From NCBI RefSeq assembly GCF_000969825.1, contig NZ_KQ033920.1:310001-374000 (forward strand): 64,000 nucleotides of DNA. The letters are read 5' to 3'. This DNA comes from Parabacteroides gordonii MS-1 = DSM 23371 (lineage in GTDB: Bacteria > Bacteroidota > Bacteroidia > Bacteroidales > Tannerellaceae). Under the pieces are notes generated by a model. That model searched no databases. It was given only the letters and a program-made list of their open reading frames with translations, and had not been told where the DNA came from. The position numbers and the translations under genes were made by a program. Shown here one piece after another: positions 60,855-64,000 of this stretch. Each line of letters begins with the position of its first letter. Position 1 is the stretch's first letter.

Positions 60855-63344
60855 GTGCGCCCGTAAAGGTTGCATCGTAAACATCTCTTTGGCAAGAGAT
60901 TAGGAAAGTGTTCTTTGAAAATAACCTATCATCAGCCGACTTATCTGTTTTCGGGAAAACTTAACCGAGCAGGGAGTGTAGCATGTCGGAAAAGTCATAA
61001 GTCAGTTAGTTACCAAACTGCGACTGAATGGCGAGATGAAAAGATAGATATGAGGATAAAGTCCGAATTGATTAAACGATAGTCCGAGTGGTTCCCCTTT
61101 AGGCTATGGCGTAAGGTAACTATCAATCGCCATATCGTGATACTACTTCAGTGTATAGGTATGAATGTAGCAAGAACTTATCACGACACAACCGCAGTAA
61201 GCGAGTGAAGGACGGAAGTCGTATCCGACAATCTATCATGCCAACAGTTACGATGTAATAAACGGGGATTACCTATCCCGAAGTGCCGAAAGGCTATTAG
61301 GTTTGACCTATGAAAATTCGGAGTGGTAACGGAGCTTCCATAGTAGTCCGAGCAAGGTAACGCCTTGTACATGGCGAAGGGAAGCAGCTAATTATTAATA
61401 CAATTAACGGAAAATGTGAGAGACATTATGAGAAGTCCAGAAAGAGTATTAAACAGTCTATCAGAACACAGTAAGGATGTAAGCTACAAGTTTGAACGTC
61501 TTTACAGAATTTTGTTCAATGAGGAAATGTTCTATGTTGCCTATCAGCACATCTACGCCAAAGAGGGCAACATGACTAAAGGTTCGGACGGTCAGACCAT
61601 TGACAACATGAGCCTGAAACGAATTGAAAAGTTGATTGATACGTTAAAAGATGAAACGTACCAGCCCCAACCGTCAAAGAGGGTGTACATACCGAAGAAA
61701 AACGGTAAGAAAAGACCTCTTGGCGTACCGACTTTCAATGACAAGTTAATACAAGAAGTAGTAAGAATGGTATTGGAAGCCATATACGAGGGAAATTTTG
61801 AATACACCTCGCATGGGTTTCGACCCAATCGAAGCTGCCATACTGCATTAACTCACATCCAAAAGGAGTTTAGCGGTGCAAAGTGGTTTGTAGAGGGAGA
61901 TATAAAAGGTTTCTTTGATAATATAAGCCATGATGTATTAATAAACATACTCAAGGAGCGCATTGCGGACGAACGCTTCATACGCTTAGTACGCAAGTTT
62001 TTGAAAGCGGGATATATCGAAGAATGGCAATTCCACAATACTTACAGTGGCACACCGCAAGGGGGTATCATCAGCCCGATATTGGCTAATATATACCTTG
62101 ACAAGCTGGATAAGTATATAAAGGAATACATAGCCAAATTCGATAAAGGGAAGAAACGAAAATTCAGTAGAGAAAGTTTGGACTTCGGCAATGCAAGAAA
62201 ACGTATTGTGCGAAGATTGAAGTCCGTAAAAGACGAAAGGCAAAGGGTAAAGCTAATCCTTGAACTGAAAGCAATAGAACAAGGACGGGCTAAATATCCC
62301 AATGGCGAAGAAATGGATGCCGATTACAGGAGAATGAAATATGCGAGATATGCAGATGATTTTCTCGTGGGAATTATCGGAAGTAAGCAAGATGCGCAAC
62401 AGATAAAGGGAGATATTAAAAACTTCCTTGCTGATAAACTGGCATTGGAACTGTCTGATGAAAAGACACTTGTCACCCATACCGAAAGACCTGCCAAGTT
62501 TCTCGGATATGAAATTACTGTAAGAAAGTCCAACGACCAAAGACGTGATAAACGGGGTAGATTAAGAAGAACCTATGGTAAAAGGGTCTGCTTGAATGTC
62601 AGTATGGAAACTGTCCGTAAAAAACTGTTCGATTGGGGAGTCTTGGAAATGACAAACCGTAACGGAAAGGAAATATGGAAACCGAAATGTAAATCGGGAC
62701 TGATATTCAATGACGACCTTGAAATCCTTGATAGCTATAATCGGGAAATCGTGGGTTTCTATAATTACTACTCCATAGCCAACAACTGTGCCCATGCCTT
62801 GAATAATTTCAAGTACATCATGGAATACAGCATGTACAAAACGTTTGCAGGCAAATATAAGTGCCGCACACGCAAGGTAAACAAGAAATATCGTAAGAAC
62901 GGTAGGTTTATCATAAAGCACATGACTAAAACAGGTGTAAAGGAAAGATACTTTTACGACGGTGGCTTCAAACGCAAGAAGCCCACCTATAAATCGGAAT
63001 GTGACACCATGCCACGAACAATTTATACTGCGGGGCGGACAAGTCTTGTTGAAAGGCTGAAAGCCCATGAGTGTGAATTATGTGGAGCGACAGACGACCT
63101 TGTTATGCACCATGTAAGGAAACTAAAGAACTTGCAGGGTAAGGAAAGCTGGGAACGACACATGATTGCCCGCAAACGCAAAACGATTGCCGTGTGCAGG
63201 AGTTGTCACAAAAAGATACATGACGGAAAGATAGACTAAAATTAGTGGAGAGCCGGATACGCTGAGAGGTGTAAGTCCGGTTCGGGGGCGAGCATTTGGA
63301 AACCTACCATAGAAATATGACAAGGCGCTGGGTGCTTAGCCTAC
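60855..63344 (+). mobile_element. group II intron, copy 2, antisense within araC-family gene
   Basis: 2,490 bp, same ends (GTGCG...AC) and offset by exactly 52,501 from copy 1. Preceding exon-like bases are TATCTAT (60848-60854), which pair with EBS1 ATAGGTA (61155-61161) with one G-U. Because the intron lies on the strand opposite to the host gene, it cannot splice out of the araC-type message. Confidence 0.95.
61428..63239 (+). CDS. ltrA: group II intron reverse transcriptase/maturase, copy 2
   Basis: 603 residues from the ATG at 61428, the same protein sequence as the copy at 8927 with YADD and the HNH cysteine pairs intact. Near or complete identity indicates a recent transposition or ongoing gene conversion between copies. 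Confidence 0.97.
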   Translation: MRSPERVLNSLSEHSKDVSYKFERLYRILFNEEMFYVAYQHIYAKEGNMTKGSDGQTIDNMSLKRIEKLIDTLKDETYQPQPSKRVYIPKKNGKKRPLGVPTFNDKLIQEVVRMVLEAIYEGNFEYTSHGFRPNRSCHTALTHIQKEFSGAKWFVEGDIKGFFDNISHDVLINILKERIADERFIRLVRKFLKAGYIEEWQFHNTYSGTPQGGIISPILANIYLDKLDKYIKEYIAKFDKGKKRKFSRESLDFGNARKRIVRRLKSVKDERQRVKLILELKAIEQGRAKYPNGEEMDADYRRMKYARYADDFLVGIIGSKQDAQQIKGDIKNFLADKLALELSDEKTLVTHTERPAKFLGYEITVRKSNDQRRDKRGRLRRTYGKRVCLNVSMETVRKKLFDWGVLEMTNRNGKEIWKPKCKSGLIFNDDLEILDSYNREIVGFYNYYSIANNCAHALNNFKYIMEYSMYKTFAGKYKCRTRKVNKKYRKNGRFIIKHMTKTGVKERYFYDGGFKRKKPTYKSECDTMPRTIYTAGRTSLVERLKAHECELCGATDDLVMHHVRKLKNLQGKESWERHMIARKRKTIAVCRSCHKKIHDGKID

Positions 63345-64000
63345 ATAAATCGGGTAAAGAGGAATAATCGCCTTCATATTTGAATACCGCATAATGTCCG
63401 GCAGGTATTTCCATCATTCCGAATTTGCCTTTTGCCTTCACTTTTTGATTAACAGTAAGTCCGATAAGAAAGCGGCAATTGCTATAAGCAGTAATAAGCG
63501 GGTCATCCATACTCACGCTTATAAATCTGTTTTCAGGACTTTTTGTAATATTGCTTTCTGCAAAAGATAGTAGTTCTTTCCATATATCCTTATAGGCTTT
63601 TATCGTAGAACACGTATTATCAATGGTTCTATAAATCATACTTAAACTACTAATCTTCTTAATTTGAGGTAATCTTTTTTCTGAAAGTATGGGTGCTTCA
63701 TTATAGGGCTGTTGTTTGTATTGCTGTTTATAATCTGATGGAGACAACCCAAAGTGTTTCTTGAACGCTTTGGATAGGCTATGTTTGGTTTGATAGTTAG
63801 TTTGCAGCACGATGTTGTTCAGAGAAAAATTTGCTGTCAAAAGCAGATGTGCGATATGTTCTAAACGTATACGCTGGACATAAACTCCTATGCTTTCGCC
63901 GGTGTACTCTTTAAATATACGCAGGAAATGGAACTTTGATAGTCCGGCAATTTTGGATAATTGTTCGGTATTGAGCATATCAAACAAATGGCTGTTGATA
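63345..64000 (-). pseudogene. AraC-family regulator with GyrI-like domain, 5' fragment (extends past window)
   Basis: The frame is open to the right edge (INSHLFDMLNTEQLSKIAGLS), so the true start is outside; a TTG at 63987 is not the start. The AraC HTH is at the N-terminus (FHFLRIFKEYTGESIGVYVQRIRLEHIAHLL, 'TKHSLSKAFKKHFGLSPSDYKQQY'), followed by a GyrI-like small-molecule domain (FISVSMDDPLI, FGMMEIPAGHYAVFKYEG). After 'SSLPDL' the frame enters the antisense intron and ends with unrelated residues. The DNA-binding part may still be made, but the ligand domain is cut about 50 residues short. Confidence 0.88.

Overview
The window looks like the chromosome of a Bacteroidales gut commensal, most likely a Parabacteroides. 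The evidence is: many start regions preceded by the Bacteroidetes -7 promoter box TAnnTTTG; a PorU-type type IX secretion sortase and a cargo protein with a type IX C-terminal sorting domain; and families typical of the order (DUF4248, HU-like 'histone-like' protein, DUF4838, PorT-like barrels). The genus is an inference; the order is much safer.

Layout. 1-6.2 kb: an ABC-2 permease cut by the window edge, an AlaX-like tRNA editing hydrolase, a double GNAT protein, a small outer-membrane barrel, panB, cobB and an AlkD-like repair protein. 6.3-11.5 kb: an nfeD-flotillin-pduO operon whose flotillin gene is interrupted by a 2,490-bp group II intron (8354-10843); precise removal of the intron restores a normal flotillin C-terminus. 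11.5-15.5 kb: a PHP phosphatase, a 56-residue protein, the divergent threonine-degradation pair kbl/tdh, and a candidate small RNA. 15.5-24 kb: mutarotase-like protein, porU, an aldo/keto reductase and an AddB-like nuclease. 24-33.7 kb: a pyrB-pyrI-flavin reductase-barrel operon, alkaline phosphatase, M24 peptidase, a short UvrA paralogue, DUF456, bacterioferritin and a small unknown. 33.7-40.4 kb: a DUF4838 secreted protein, a lipid A phosphoethanolamine transferase-like enzyme and a hybrid histidine kinase with a phosphotransfer domain.

40.3-47.1 kb is the accessory core. It is a GC-rich, phage-like cassette without integrase or structural genes: primase, DnaB helicase, two small upstream proteins (one possibly a replication protein), HU-like protein, DUF4248, a GH73 glucosaminidase, a small two-helix membrane protein and an embedded HEPN-MNT pair. 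Direct repeats and an AT palindrome next to the replication genes look like an origin. Immediately beyond it, a 473-bp segment bounded by perfect 22-bp inverted repeats (47459-47931) carries a promoter box and abuts a 1,069-residue type IX-secreted surface protein. This is a candidate phase-variable promoter, apparently in the OFF orientation for the surface protein.

51.5-64 kb: DUF418 membrane protein, a sigma-54 response regulator, TspO, an overlapping acetyltransferase-IbrA-IbrB-like operon, a methyltransferase-RsgA pair, and a DUF2461/Fpg-like/AraC operon. The araC gene is split by a second copy of the same group II intron (60855-63344) in antisense orientation, where it cannot splice out of the araC message.

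Two intergenic arrays (4036-4103 and 20991-21081) share an architecture of short palindromes with an exact 22-bp period although their sequences are unrelated. This is the least explained structure in the window.
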